This document shows positions 42,361-51,489 of a stretch of DNA of 64,000 nt, piece by piece. The stretch comes from P52-10 sp041397365 (GTDB taxonomy: Bacteria; Pseudomonadota; Alphaproteobacteria; Rhizobiales; Xanthobacteraceae). Location: positions 1-64,000 of the forward strand of contig JAWKWT010000002.1 in assembly GCA_041397365.1 (NCBI GenBank). Reading direction: 5' to 3'. Positions within the stretch are counted from its first letter, which is position 1. Each line of letters starts with the position of its first letter. The notes below the pieces were generated by a model. It was not told the DNA's origin, did not search any database, and saw only the letters and a program-made list of their open reading frames with translations. The position numbers and the translations under genes are program-made.

Positions 42361-43308
42361 TCACCCGCGCGGGGCGGAAATCTCCTGCTCCTCCTCCGGC
42401 CGCTTCAGTCCGAGCCGCCGCTCGCGCCACACCACGAACAGGCCGGCGCTGGCGACGATGACCGCGCCGACGGCGACAAGCGCTGCTGGGATTTCGCCGA
42501 AGAACAGGTAGCCCAGCAGAAACGCCCAGATCATCGACGAATAGTCGAACGACACCAGAAACGATGCCGGCGCGTAATGATGGCTGCTGGTGGTGAGGAT
42601 GTGCGCCGCACCGCCCGCCATCCCCGCGCCGATCAGACAGGCCAGTTCGACGTTATTCGGCAGCACCCAGCCGAACGGCAGCGTCACAAGTCCGCCGATG
42701 GCAATGAACATCGAGAAATAGATCACGATCGACGACGTCGTCTCGGTCTGGGTCAGCCGCCGCACCTGGATCACGGCGACGGCGGAGAACACCGCATTGC
42801 AGATCGCCAGCGCCAGTCCGGTGGCGATCACCGGCGTCAGCGCCGCCTGATGCGTCGACACGTCCATATAGGGGATCAGCATCACGATCACGCCGGAGAA
42901 TCCGACGATCACCGCCGCCCAGCGGTAGAAGTGGACGACCTCCTTGAGGAAGACCGCCGCGAGCACGACCACGATCAGCGGCGTGACGAACGAGATCGCG
43001 GTGACATCGACGATCGGCAGGCGCGCGAGCGCTGCGAAATAGCAGAACGATGAGGCGATGCTCAGCGTGCCGCGCATCACATGGCCCGAGAAGCGCTTGG
43101 TCTGCCAGGAGCGCGAGAGTTCGCCCAGCACCGCATAGAAAATCAGAATCGGCACGAACGCGAAAATGGCGCGGAAGAAGATCACCTGGCCCACGGGAAA
43201 GCGATCGCCGAGATAGCGCACCTGCGCCGCCATCGTCGCAAACAGGAACGCCGCGCTCAATTTCATGACCGCGGCCGTCAAAAAATCTCGGGGAGCGTAA
43301 GCTTTCAT
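42361..43308 (-). CDS. DMT-superfamily EamA-type exporter
   Basis: A 315-residue protein with ten membrane helices in two EamA repeats (about 10-140 and 155-290). Hallmarks include F-F-R-A-I-F-A-F and P-L-I-V-V-V-L-A-A-V-F-L-K-E-V in the first half, and S-S-M-I-W-A-F-L-L-G-Y-L-F-F-G-E in the second. The C-terminus is a charged tail (RPEEEQEIS). Substrate unknown. Convergent with the AsnC-domain gene, 10 bases apart. Confidence 0.88.
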   Translation of the reverse strand: MKAYAPRDFLTAAVMKLSAAFLFATMAAQVRYLGDRFPVGQVIFFRAIFAFVPILIFYAVLGELSRSWQTKRFSGHVMRGTLSIASSFCYFAALARLPIVDVTAISFVTPLIVVVLAAVFLKEVVHFYRWAAVIVGFSGVIVMLIPYMDVSTHQAALTPVIATGLALAICNAVFSAVAVIQVRRLTQTETTSSIVIYFSMFIAIGGLVTLPFGWVLPNNVELACLIGAGMAGGAAHILTTSSHHYAPASFLVSFDYSSMIWAFLLGYLFFGEIPAALVAVGAVIVASAGLFVVWRERRLGLKRPEEEQEISAPRG

Positions 43309-43416
43309 CGCGCAAATCGGTTGCGTCTACCAATCACGCGCAAGTGCCGGCGGAAAGGGCCGCCGCCGCATGCCCGCATGCGCCGAAGGGCTCGGGCATG
43401 CGGAAAGCCCGGCCGA

Positions 43417-44331
43417 TCAGGACTTTCCGGGCCGCGCCGGCCCGTCGACCGGGGCCAGCGACTTCAGATAGACCGCCATCGCCATGCGGTCCTCGGCGCT
43501 GAGCCTGGCGGTGTTCTCGATCACCGGGGTCATCGAGCCGCCGGCCGAATCGCCTTCCGGGGTCATGCCGCTTTCCAGAAAATAGGCGATATCCTTGTCC
43601 GACCAGCCCGACAGCCCCTTCTGAGTAATGTTCGGAACCCAGCCCTTGCCTTCCGGATTGGGTCCGCCGGCGAATCGCTGCGAGGCGACCAATCCACCCA
43701 GCAGGTTGCGGGGGCTGTGGCACTCGGCGCAATGGCCGGGGCCGTTCACTAGATAAGCTCCGCGGTTCCACTGCGGCGATTTCGAGGCGTCGGCGACGAA
43801 GGGCTTGTCGTCGAAGAACAGGAATTTCCAGCCGCCAAGATTGCGGCGGATGTTGAACGGAAACGGCAGATCGTGAGGCTGCGACTTGCCCGCCGCCTGC
43901 GGCAGGGTTTTCAGATAGGCGAACAGGTCGCGCACATCCTCAAGCTTCATGCTGGCATAGGACGTGTAAGGGAAGGACGGAAAATAATGGCGGCCGTCCG
44001 GCGATGTGCCCTTCGTCATCGCCGTGACGAAATCCGCCTCCGACCAGCGGCCGATCCCGTCCGCCGGGTTCTGCGAGATGTTGGGAACGTGGAACGCGCC
44101 GAATGGCGACGGCAGCTCCATTCCACCTCCCAGCAGAGTCCGGTTGTCCTTGTCCGGCGCGTGGCAGGAGGCGCAGCCGCCGGCATTGAACATCGTCTCG
44201 CCATTGGCGACGTTCGGCGCGTAGGCCGGCAACGACGCCGCCGCCACCGATTTCGGCATCGTGACGAGCCAATAGACTGCGAGGCCGACGACGACGGCGA
44301 GCAACACAAAGGCCACGAATTTCCTGAGCAT
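43417..44331 (-). CDS. membrane-anchored diheme cytochrome c
   Basis: A 304-residue protein from ATG 44331. An N-terminal hydrophobic helix (about 4-25) anchors or exports it. Two heme-binding motifs are present, C-A-S-C-H near residue 60 and C-A-E-C-H near 200, each with a downstream Met (for example E-S-G-M-T-P-E-G). The pattern matches diheme electron-transfer subunits of periplasmic alcohol/aldehyde or sorbose-type dehydrogenases. The orphan molybdopterin subunit lies 0.65 kb upstream on the same strand and could be its partner; not proven. An upstream TTG start (44367) is less likely. Confidence 0.9.
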   Translation of the reverse strand: MLRKFVAFVLLAVVVGLAVYWLVTMPKSVAAASLPAYAPNVANGETMFNAGGCASCHAPDKDNRTLLGGGMELPSPFGAFHVPNISQNPADGIGRWSEADFVTAMTKGTSPDGRHYFPSFPYTSYASMKLEDVRDLFAYLKTLPQAAGKSQPHDLPFPFNIRRNLGGWKFLFFDDKPFVADASKSPQWNRGAYLVNGPGHCAECHSPRNLLGGLVASQRFAGGPNPEGKGWVPNITQKGLSGWSDKDIAYFLESGMTPEGDSAGGSMTPVIENTARLSAEDRMAMAVYLKSLAPVDGPARPGKS

Positions 44332-44400
44332 GCGCGCGATCCGCTTGGGCAGGACGGCGGGACGCAAGCACCCCGCCGCAAAACCATTTCGTGCCGAGGG

Positions 44401-44838
44401 TTACTTCTTCACGCGGTATTCGTTGTGGCAGCCAGCGCAGTTCTTCGAAACTTCGCCAAACGATGCCTTCAGCGTGGCAAGATCGACGACCTTTGCCTCT
44501 GCCGCCTTCGCATCGGCTCCAAATTTCGCGAACTTGGCATCGAAGTCGGCCTTGTTCTCCCAGATCTTCGGAGCAGCCGTGGTGTCGCCGCCCTCCTTGG
44601 CATTTGCCGGGAACAGGCCGGGGCCTTTCGCCGCTGCATCCTGATAGGCCACGAACACGGCCTTCGCCTTCGCCAGATCGAACGGCTCGTCGCCCTTCAC
44701 CATCTTCACCGCGACGGCCGTTTGCGCGCCTGTCGCCTTCATCAGTGCTTTACGCGCCGCAATGGCGTCCTGCTGGGCGACCACAGTCGAAGCACCGACC
44801 GCGACGGCAACGGCGGCGACAAGAATCCGAACTATCAA
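44401..44838 (-). CDS. cytochrome c' / c556-type monoheme protein
   Basis: A 145-residue periplasmic protein from TTG 44838, chosen because GGAGG lies six bases upstream; no ATG is suitable. A signal peptide (V-R-I-L-V-A-A-V-A-V-A-V-G, cut after V-V-A) is followed by a four-helix body and a C-terminal heme site C-A-G-C-H (about 135-139), as in cytochrome c' and c556. Roles include electron transfer or NO binding. It is followed at 69 bases by the diheme cytochrome on the same strand, a likely unit. Confidence 0.88.
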   Translation of the reverse strand: MIVRILVAAVAVAVGASTVVAQQDAIAARKALMKATGAQTAVAVKMVKGDEPFDLAKAKAVFVAYQDAAAKGPGLFPANAKEGGDTTAAPKIWENKADFDAKFAKFGADAKAAEAKVVDLATLKASFGEVSKNCAGCHNEYRVKK

Positions 44839-44983
44839 TTGAACCTCCAATGGCAGCGTTTCGCATTCCGCGAGACCTTGCGGCGCGCACGGCGCGGCCC
44901 GCAAACATCCGCAGTTGGTCAACACCGACCATCTGGAATTATTCCAGTTCGAAGATCAAGCCTTGACGTCCGGTAACGAACAC

Positions 44984-47278
44984 TCAAAGGCTGTGCCGAC
45001 GGGCATGCTCGCGGATAGTTGACCAGATCCGCTGCGGCGTCGCGGGCATATCGATCGAGTCGATATGATATTCGCGCCAGAGCGCATCCACGACCGCGTT
45101 CATCACCGCGGGCGCAGCCCCGATCGTGCCGGCCTCGCCCGCCCCCTTCACCCCGAGCGGATTTGTCGCGCACGGGACGTTGTGGGTCTCGAACGAGAAA
45201 TCCGGCACGTCCTCCGCGCGCGGCAGCGCGTAATCCATCAGTGTGCCGGTGACGAGCTGCCCGTCATCGGGATCGTACACCGCCTGCTCCATCAGTGCCT
45301 GACCGATGCCCTGCACCGCACCGCCATGGATTTGCCCGGCCAGCAGCAGCGGGTTCAGCGTCACGCCAAAATCGTCGACGATCACGTAGTTGACGATGCG
45401 CGTGGTGCCGAGCGCCGGATCGATCTCGACCTCGACGATATGCGTACCGTTCGGATAGGTGCCGGCCTTCGGGCCGAATTTCTCGCTGGCCGAAAGCTGC
45501 TCCGCATCGCCCTTGCGCGCCAGATCGGCGAAGGAAATCGTCCGGTCGGTGCCGGCGATGCGCAAAACCCCGTCTCCGAACTCGATGTCGGCCGCGCTCG
45601 CCTCCAGCGCCGTCGCCGCAAGCTCCTTCAGATTCTCGCCGAGCTTTTTCGTCGCGCGCTGCACCGAAACGCCGCCGACGGGAATCGAGCTTGAGCCGCC
45701 AGTGCCCGCGCCCGTGGCGATCTGGGCGGTATCGCCCTGAACGACGGTGACGCGATCCAGGGGCACGCCGAACTGGTCGGAGACGAGCTGGGCGTAGGCC
45801 GTCTGATGCCCCTGCCCGGTCGATTGCGAACCGATCAGGACGGTGACGTTGCCGTCGTCGCCAAGCCGGACGACGGCGGTTTCCGGCCCCACCGAACCGC
45901 AGATCTCGACATAGGAGGCCATACCGATGCCGCGGATGAAGCCGTGCCGCTTCGCCTCCTTCGCGCGCCTGGAAAATCCCTTCCAGTCGATCTTGTCCTG
46001 CGCGATCTTCAGATGCGCCGCGAACTCGCCAGTGTCATAAACCTTGCCGGTCTGCGTCGTGTAAGGCATCGCCTTCGGCGGAATGAAATTCTTCTTGCGC
46101 ACCGCATCCGGCGTCATGTCCATCGTCCGCGCGCAGGCGTCGACGAGGCGCTCGATGACGTAGGCGGCTTCCGGCCGCCCGGCGCCGCGATAGGCGTCCA
46201 CCGGCACGCTGTTGGTGACAACCGCGCGGACGCGGCAGTGAAACGCCGGAATGTCATAGACGCCCGGCAGCATGCCCGCTCCGCCGAACGGAATGTAAGG
46301 GCCGAACATCGACAGATACGCGCCCATGTCGGTGAGCATGTCGACATCCATCGCCAGGAATTTTCCGTCCGCATCCAACGCCATCCGCGCATGCGTGATG
46401 TTGTCGCGGCCGTGACTGTCGCCAAGGAAATGATCGGCGCGGTCCGCCACCCATTTCACGTTCGACTTCAGCGTTCGCGCGGCGAACGCAGCCAGCGCAT
46501 ATTCGCGATACGGGAAAATCTTGGTGCCGAAACCGCCGCCGACATCCGGCGTGATGACGCGCACCTTTTCCTTCGGAAGCCCGAGAACCTGGCAGAGCAC
46601 GTCGCGCTGCCGATGGCTGCCCTGGCTTCCGAGCGTCACCGTGAGATGATCCTGCGCGGCGTCGTATTCGACGACCACGCCGCGCGTCTCCATATAGTTC
46701 GTCACCAACCGCTGGTTGACGATGCGGACCTCGGCGACCGCGTGCGCCTTGGCGAAGATCGCATCGACCGTCGCCTTGTCGCCGATCGGGCGGTCATAAA
46801 GGATGTTTCCCGGAATCGCCGGCCACACAATCGGCGCGCCGTTCTCGACCGCGGCGCTGACGCCGGTGACGGAGGGAAGCGTCTCCCAATCGATCTCCAG
46901 CAATTCGGCGGCATCACGCGCCTGCTCGACCGTCTGCGCGACGACGAAAGCGAAGGCATCGCCGACATGGCGCACTTCGTCCTTCGCCAAGATCGGATAA
47001 TCGGGAGCCTTGAAAGGCTCGTCAGGGAAATTGAACAGGCACGGCAGGCCGGCGAGCGCGGCGACATCCGCGCCCGTCAGCACCAGCGCCACGCCCGGCG
47101 CAGCCTTCGCCGCCGTAGCGTCGATCTTGAATGTCGCATGCGCGTGCGGGGAGCGAACGATAACGGCGTGCAGCAGCCTCGCCGGCGCATGATCGCCAGT
47201 GTATCGGCCCTTGCCGCGAATGAGGTTGTCGTCCTCTTTGCGGACGATGCTTTGCCCGACGCCGAATTTCATGTTCAT
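44984..47278 (-). CDS. molybdopterin-binding large subunit, xanthine dehydrogenase / form II CoxL-like
   Basis: A 764-residue hydroxylase subunit. Motifs: V-G-G-G-F-G-T-K (about 255), A-Y-R-G-A-G-R-P-E-A-A-Y (about 375), G-G-S-S-S-I-P-V-G-G and near the C-terminus K-G-A-G-E-A-G-T-I-G-A-A-P, whose Glu is the catalytic base. The AYRGAGR loop, instead of the AYRCSFR of true CO dehydrogenase, places it with form II CoxL-like enzymes, whose substrates are mostly unknown N-heterocycles or aldehydes. The FAD and [2Fe-2S] subunits are not adjacent. Cytochromes lie downstream on the same strand. Start uncertain among 47278 and 47272. Confidence 0.9.
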   Translation of the reverse strand: MNMKFGVGQSIVRKEDDNLIRGKGRYTGDHAPARLLHAVIVRSPHAHATFKIDATAAKAAPGVALVLTGADVAALAGLPCLFNFPDEPFKAPDYPILAKDEVRHVGDAFAFVVAQTVEQARDAAELLEIDWETLPSVTGVSAAVENGAPIVWPAIPGNILYDRPIGDKATVDAIFAKAHAVAEVRIVNQRLVTNYMETRGVVVEYDAAQDHLTVTLGSQGSHRQRDVLCQVLGLPKEKVRVITPDVGGGFGTKIFPYREYALAAFAARTLKSNVKWVADRADHFLGDSHGRDNITHARMALDADGKFLAMDVDMLTDMGAYLSMFGPYIPFGGAGMLPGVYDIPAFHCRVRAVVTNSVPVDAYRGAGRPEAAYVIERLVDACARTMDMTPDAVRKKNFIPPKAMPYTTQTGKVYDTGEFAAHLKIAQDKIDWKGFSRRAKEAKRHGFIRGIGMASYVEICGSVGPETAVVRLGDDGNVTVLIGSQSTGQGHQTAYAQLVSDQFGVPLDRVTVVQGDTAQIATGAGTGGSSSIPVGGVSVQRATKKLGENLKELAATALEASAADIEFGDGVLRIAGTDRTISFADLARKGDAEQLSASEKFGPKAGTYPNGTHIVEVEIDPALGTTRIVNYVIVDDFGVTLNPLLLAGQIHGGAVQGIGQALMEQAVYDPDDGQLVTGTLMDYALPRAEDVPDFSFETHNVPCATNPLGVKGAGEAGTIGAAPAVMNAVVDALWREYHIDSIDMPATPQRIWSTIREHARRHSL

Positions 47279-47354
47279 GCCATGCCCAATCTGGATTCGC
47301 TCCAATGTAGGCACTTTCGCCAGTCGCGCAAACAGGGGCGATCGGCGAAAGCCG

Positions 47355-48884
47355 CTATCGAACCAGCGAGCGGACCCAGCGGGGGCCGAACAAAGCGAGA
47401 ATAAGCGCCAGATAGACGACCGCGCCGACCGCCACCAGCAGCGCCAGCGTCAGTTCCTCGCGGCCGGTATGGATATGGGCGAGAAGCCTCGGCGCGGCAA
47501 ACACCGTCGTCATCCACAGCGCGACGGCCAGCAGGACAGCGGAGCCTGCGAATTTGAGCAGCGACAGACCCAGCCGCCGGTCGAAGACGATGTAGTTCGC
47601 GCGGACCGCGAAGCCCACGACGATCAGCAGGTTGACCCACGCGCCAAGCGCCGTCGCCAGCGCCAGCCCGGTCTGCGCGAGCGCGCCGGACAGCGCCACC
47701 TTCGCCGCAAGATTGGCGGCGACCCCGATCAGCGCGGCCTTGGCCGGCGTCGCCGTATCCTTGCGCGCCTGAAAGGGCGCGACCGCGCTGCGGATCAGCA
47801 CGAACGGCAGCAAGCCGACGGCGTAGGCCGACAAGGTCTGCGCTGCATTCGCGGCGTCCGCCTGCGAGAACGCGCCACGGGCGAACATCGCCCGCATGAT
47901 GACATCCGGCACGACGAGGAAGGCGACGACGAAAGGCAGCGACAGCAGCAACGTCAGATCGATCACCTTGCGCTGCGCGTCGAGCGCGCCCTGCTCGTCG
48001 CCGGCCGCGAGCAGCCGCGACATTGTCGGCAGTAGAACCGTCCCCGCAGCGACGCCGATCACGCCGATCGGCAACTGGTTCAGCCGATCCGCATAATAGA
48101 GCGCGGCCAGCGCGCCAGTGGCGAGAAACGAGCCGATGATCGTATCGGCCAGCACCGCGATCTGCGGCCCCATCGAGCCGATGGTGGCGGGTCCGAGGGC
48201 CTTGAAAAATTCCCGCACGTCGGAATCGAAGCGCGGCCAGGTCAGCCGCGGCAGCACGCCCTGACGGCCCGCATCGATCGCAAGCAGCAGCACTTCGAGC
48301 ACGCCGGCAATCAAGACACCCCACGCTGCCGCGTGGCCGGCGGTCGGGAAGAAGGCGGCCAGCGCCAGCGCGACGATGATCGACAGATTGAGCAGAATGG
48401 GTGCGGCGGCGGCACTCGCATAGCGGTTCAGCACGTTCAGGATCGCGCCAAAGAGAGTGACGACGGTAATCAGCAGCAGGTAGGGAAAGGTGATGCGCGT
48501 CAGCTCGATCGCGAGCGTCCGCCGCTCCGGATCGTCGGCAAACCCCGGCGCGAGCAAGCCGACGACCTGCGGCATGAAAAGGAACGCCAGTACCAGCAGC
48601 ACGGCCTGCACGATCAGCAGCAGCGTGAAGATGCGGTCGGCAAAACGCCGCGCCGCGGCCTCGCCCGTGCTTCCTCGCAAATGCGCGTAGGCCGGCACGA
48701 AGGCGGCGTTGAACGCGCCCTCGCCGAAAATCGTGCGGAAATGATTGGGCAGCCGCTGCGCGACGACGAAGGCATCGGCCAGCGGCCCCGCGCCGAGTAT
48801 CGCGGCCATCGCGATATCGCGCGCAAAGCCGGCGATGCGCGACAGCAGCGTGAACCCGCCGAAGGTGAAGATGCCCTTTAACAT
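47355..48884 (-). CDS. murJ: lipid II flippase MurJ (MviN)
   Basis: A 509-residue inner-membrane protein with about 14 helices, starting at ATG 48884 (MLKGIFTFGGFTLLSRIAGFARD). It flips lipid II for peptidoglycan synthesis. Family features: R-I-A-G-F-A-R-D-I at 16-24, F-N-A-A-F-V-P-A-Y near 50, and the Y-Y-A-D-R-L-N-Q-L-P-I-G-V-I-G motif near 250. Intact. A copy of the GCATGATC repeat lies 14 bases upstream. It begins the envelope block of this window. Confidence 0.95.
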   Translation of the reverse strand: MLKGIFTFGGFTLLSRIAGFARDIAMAAILGAGPLADAFVVAQRLPNHFRTIFGEGAFNAAFVPAYAHLRGSTGEAAARRFADRIFTLLLIVQAVLLVLAFLFMPQVVGLLAPGFADDPERRTLAIELTRITFPYLLLITVVTLFGAILNVLNRYASAAAAPILLNLSIIVALALAAFFPTAGHAAAWGVLIAGVLEVLLLAIDAGRQGVLPRLTWPRFDSDVREFFKALGPATIGSMGPQIAVLADTIIGSFLATGALAALYYADRLNQLPIGVIGVAAGTVLLPTMSRLLAAGDEQGALDAQRKVIDLTLLLSLPFVVAFLVVPDVIMRAMFARGAFSQADAANAAQTLSAYAVGLLPFVLIRSAVAPFQARKDTATPAKAALIGVAANLAAKVALSGALAQTGLALATALGAWVNLLIVVGFAVRANYIVFDRRLGLSLLKFAGSAVLLAVALWMTTVFAAPRLLAHIHTGREELTLALLVAVGAVVYLALILALFGPRWVRSLVR

Positions 48885-48897
48885 CGGCCGCCCTTTT

Positions 48898-48949
48898 GGA
48901 GCACGATCCCGAATCGGAAACACCGGCTTTCGGAACGGGTCATGCTCTA
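48898..48949. repeat. dispersed GCATGATC palindrome, copy 3
   Basis: GGAGCACGATCCCGAATCGG, AAACACCGGC, then TTTCGGAACGGGTCATGCTCTA. Arms pair as in copies 1 and 2, with CGATC replacing ATGATC on one side. It lies between the DegT aminotransferase and murJ, both on the minus strand. Confidence 0.7.
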
Positions 48950-48980
48950 GCGCAGCCGCGCTTGCGGCAAAATGCCGAAC

Positions 48981-50129
48981 TCAGGCCCCGAGCGCGCTGC
49001 GCACAGCCTTGACGACGCGCTCCTGCGACGCCTCGTCCAGATAGGCGTGCATCGGCAGGCTGATGACGTCGGCGGACAGAAGCTCGCTCACCGGCAGGCC
49101 GCCCTCCGCCACCGGAAAGTTGCGATAGGCCGTCTGCTGATGCAGCGACTTCGGATAATAAATCGCGGTCGGCACGCCCTGCGCCTTCAGCGCCTCAGCG
49201 AAGGCGTCGCGCCCGCCGTGCGGCAGGCGGATCGTGTATTGCGCCCAGACCGAAGTGCAGCCCTCCGCCAGCCGCGGCACGGTGACGACATTCGCCAGCG
49301 ACTGCGCGTAACGCTCCGCCACGCGGTTGCGCGCCGCGATCTCGTCCTCGAAGATCTTCAACTTCTCGATCAGGATCGCCGCCTGCATCGTGTCGATGCG
49401 CGCGGTCAGTCCGAGCCGCACATTGTCGTATTTGTCGGACCCCTGCCCGTGGACGCGGATGCTGCGCAGAACCTCCGCCAGCCCGTCATCGTCGGTCAGG
49501 ATCGCGCCGCCGTCGCCGAAACAGCCGAGCGGTTTTGCGGGGAAAAAGCTGGTGGCGGTGGCGAGGCCGAAGGTGCCGAGCCGGCGGCCCTTGTAGCTCG
49601 CGCCGAACCCCTGCGCCGCATCGTCGAGAATGAACAGCCCTTCGGCTTCAGCGATCGGCGCAATGGCGTCGAAATCCGCCGGCTGGCCGAACAGATCGAC
49701 CGGGATGACGGCGCGCGGCTTCAACCCCGCCTTGCGGGCGGCGGCAATGCCACGCGAGAGCGACGCCGCATCCATGTTGAAGGTCTGCTCGATCACATCG
49801 ACGAAAACCGGCGTGGCTCCGGTCAGCGCCACCACTTCGCCGGTGGCACAGAAGGTGAAGGACGGGCAGATCACCGCGTCGCCGGGCCCGATGCCCTTGG
49901 CCATCAGCACCATCAGCAGCGCGTCGGTGCCGCTGGCGCAGGCGACCACATGTTTAGCGCCGGCGAATTTCGCAAGCTCCGCTTCGAGCTGGGTGACCTC
50001 GGGTCCGTTAATGAACTGGCAGTGGTTCAGCACGCGCCCCACGGCGTCATCGATCGCCGTACCAAGCCGGCGGCGCTGGGCGGCGACATCGATGAACGGA
50101 ATCGGATCGAGGCGCGTGTGCTGGTTCAT
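48981..50129 (-). CDS. DegT/DnrJ/EryC1/StrS sugar aminotransferase
   Basis: A 382-residue PLP enzyme that aminates a nucleotide keto-sugar. The PLP lysine is in S-F-F-P-A-K-P-L-G-C-F-G-D-G-G-A (about 185-200), preceded by D-D-A-A-Q-G-F-G, both hallmarks. Closest in pattern to WbpE-type enzymes making UDP-2,3-diamino sugars. The gene lies 39 bases after a Gfo/Idh/MocA dehydrogenase gene on the same strand, which would supply the 3-keto-sugar. The pair fits O-antigen or lipid A precursor synthesis (WbpB-WbpE like). Confidence 0.92.
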   Translation of the reverse strand: MNQHTRLDPIPFIDVAAQRRRLGTAIDDAVGRVLNHCQFINGPEVTQLEAELAKFAGAKHVVACASGTDALLMVLMAKGIGPGDAVICPSFTFCATGEVVALTGATPVFVDVIEQTFNMDAASLSRGIAAARKAGLKPRAVIPVDLFGQPADFDAIAPIAEAEGLFILDDAAQGFGASYKGRRLGTFGLATATSFFPAKPLGCFGDGGAILTDDDGLAEVLRSIRVHGQGSDKYDNVRLGLTARIDTMQAAILIEKLKIFEDEIAARNRVAERYAQSLANVVTVPRLAEGCTSVWAQYTIRLPHGGRDAFAEALKAQGVPTAIYYPKSLHQQTAYRNFPVAEGGLPVSELLSADVISLPMHAYLDEASQERVVKAVRSALGA

Positions 50130-50168
50130 TGTTTCGGTCGCTGATGTTTCAAAAATTCGGAACGCGCG

Positions 50169-51164
50169 TCAGCCGGCGGCGGCGCGCGGCAATGACACGT
50201 CACGGTGCGTCGAGGAATCGAGGCACTGGATGGCGATTTCCAGACTCGCGACGCCCTCGTCACCGGTGACGGCCGGTTTGCCGCCGGAATTGACCGCATT
50301 GACGAAGGCCAGCAATTCGCTGCGGAGCGGCTCCTCATAGCCGACCGACAGATGGCGCATCGAATAGCTGCCGTCGGGCTGGAAGCCGAAGCATTCCGTC
50401 ACCTGCCGCGTGAGCAGATCGCCCATCACATATTTTCCGCGCGTCGCCACGGTGACGTTGCGCGCCTTGAACGGCGTCAGCCAGTTGGTGTTGATATGCG
50501 CCAGCACGCCCGAAGCCGTGCGGAACTGAAGCAGCGCGATGTCCTCGCGCTCCGCCACGGCGCTGGAAAGCTGCGGCTGCACCTCGACGATGTCGGATTC
50601 GGTGAACCAGCGGATCAGGTCGATGTCATGCACGGCGAGATCGATCACCACGCCGACATTCGACATGCGCGGCGGGAACGGGCCGACGCGGGTGATGGCG
50701 ATGGACAGAATCTCCTCGCCCTGGATCGCCTGTTTCACGGTCGCCACCGCCGGATTGAACCGCTCGACATGGCCGACCATGAGCGTAACGCCGGCGCGCT
50801 GCGCGGCGCTGACGATCTCGCGCCCCTCCTCGACCGTGGAGGCGATCGGCTTCTCGACCAGCACATGAATTTTGCGCGCGATGCAAGCGAGTGCGATCTC
50901 GTGATGCAGGTGAGTCGGCGCGGCGATCGTCACCGCATCGACGCCTGCATTCAGCAGTGCCTCGACCGATTCGAAGGTGCGGCAGCCGATCAGATCGGTG
51001 GCGCGCTTGCGATGCACGTCCAAAGGATCGGCCACGCCGACGAGTTCGACATTCGGCAACCCGGTGAACACGCGCGCGTGATTGCTGCCCATGACGCCCG
51101 CGCCGATCACGCCGATCCGCAGCGCGCGTCCGTTGGCACCGGCGGGAGCGAGACCAAAAACCAT
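50169..51164 (-). CDS. Gfo/Idh/MocA-family sugar dehydrogenase
   Basis: A 331-residue NAD(P)-dependent oxidoreductase. The Rossmann motif is G-V-I-G-A-G-V-M-G-S-N-H (about 18-29). E-K-P-I-A-S-T has the Lys of the conserved E-K-P (about 105). The end of the first half carries V-I-D-L-A-V-H-D-I-D-L-I-R-W, matching UDP-GlcNAc/UDP-sugar-3-dehydrogenase relatives. The GTG/ATG start is clear at ATG 51164. Upstream are two palindromic elements, so its promoter must lie in or among them. Confidence 0.9.
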   Translation of the reverse strand: MVFGLAPAGANGRALRIGVIGAGVMGSNHARVFTGLPNVELVGVADPLDVHRKRATDLIGCRTFESVEALLNAGVDAVTIAAPTHLHHEIALACIARKIHVLVEKPIASTVEEGREIVSAAQRAGVTLMVGHVERFNPAVATVKQAIQGEEILSIAITRVGPFPPRMSNVGVVIDLAVHDIDLIRWFTESDIVEVQPQLSSAVAEREDIALLQFRTASGVLAHINTNWLTPFKARNVTVATRGKYVMGDLLTRQVTECFGFQPDGSYSMRHLSVGYEEPLRSELLAFVNAVNSGGKPAVTGDEGVASLEIAIQCLDSSTHRDVSLPRAAAG

Positions 51165-51191
51165 TCTTCTGCCTTCACGAGCAATGCGGAA

Positions 51192-51267
51192 CTAGTGGTC
51201 TGATTCTAACATTTGCATCCCGTTGCGGCGGGCGGTTCTGCAAATGTTAGAATCCTGGGACCACTAG
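51192..51267. repeat. 76-bp palindromic element A (CTAGTGGTCTGATTCTAACATTTGCA)
   Basis: The left arm (CTAGTGGTCTGATTCTAAC, ATTTGCA) is mirrored by the right arm (TGCAAAT, GTTAGAATCCTGGGACCACTAG). Ends are the exact inverted heptamer CTAGTGG/CCACTAG; the centre is a GC-rich loop (TCCCGTTGCGGCGGGCGGTTC). Looks like a mobile palindrome or MITE-like element. Confidence 0.85.
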
Positions 51268-51280
51268 CAACTATAAGTTT

Positions 51281-51358
51281 CTAGTGGAGTTTTGAATTTG
51301 ACATTCGCCCGTCCGACTCCCGGCAAAGGGATAGCGAATGTCAAATTCACTCCACTAG
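51281..51358. repeat. 78-bp palindromic element B (CTAGTGGAGTTTTGAATTTGACATTCGC)
   Basis: The left arm CTAGTGGAGTTTTGAATTTG, ACATTCGC is mirrored by GCGAATGT, CAAATTCACTCCACTAG with a short insertion. It has the same terminal heptamer CTAGTGG/CCACTAG as element A, but a different interior. It lies 13 bases from element A. Confidence 0.85.
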
Positions 51359-51489
51359 GTCGATTCGAAATCACCGACCGAAGCAGGCCGTGCTTAGCAC
51401 GCCGCCCCGCCGGAGCGAACCTCAGCCGTGCCATCATAAAGCACGTTTTGATTCAAACGATTACAAACGTTCCAATGACGCCGCCGACC

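Larger units (their letters stand above)
51165..51489. other. palindrome-bearing intergenic region
   Basis: 325 bases. It contains two consecutive palindromic elements (51192-51267, 51281-51358), then an AT-richer stretch (CATAAAGCACGTTTTGATTC...) and no plausible gene. No clean terminator after the transaldolase gene at 51490 was seen. Confidence 0.6.
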
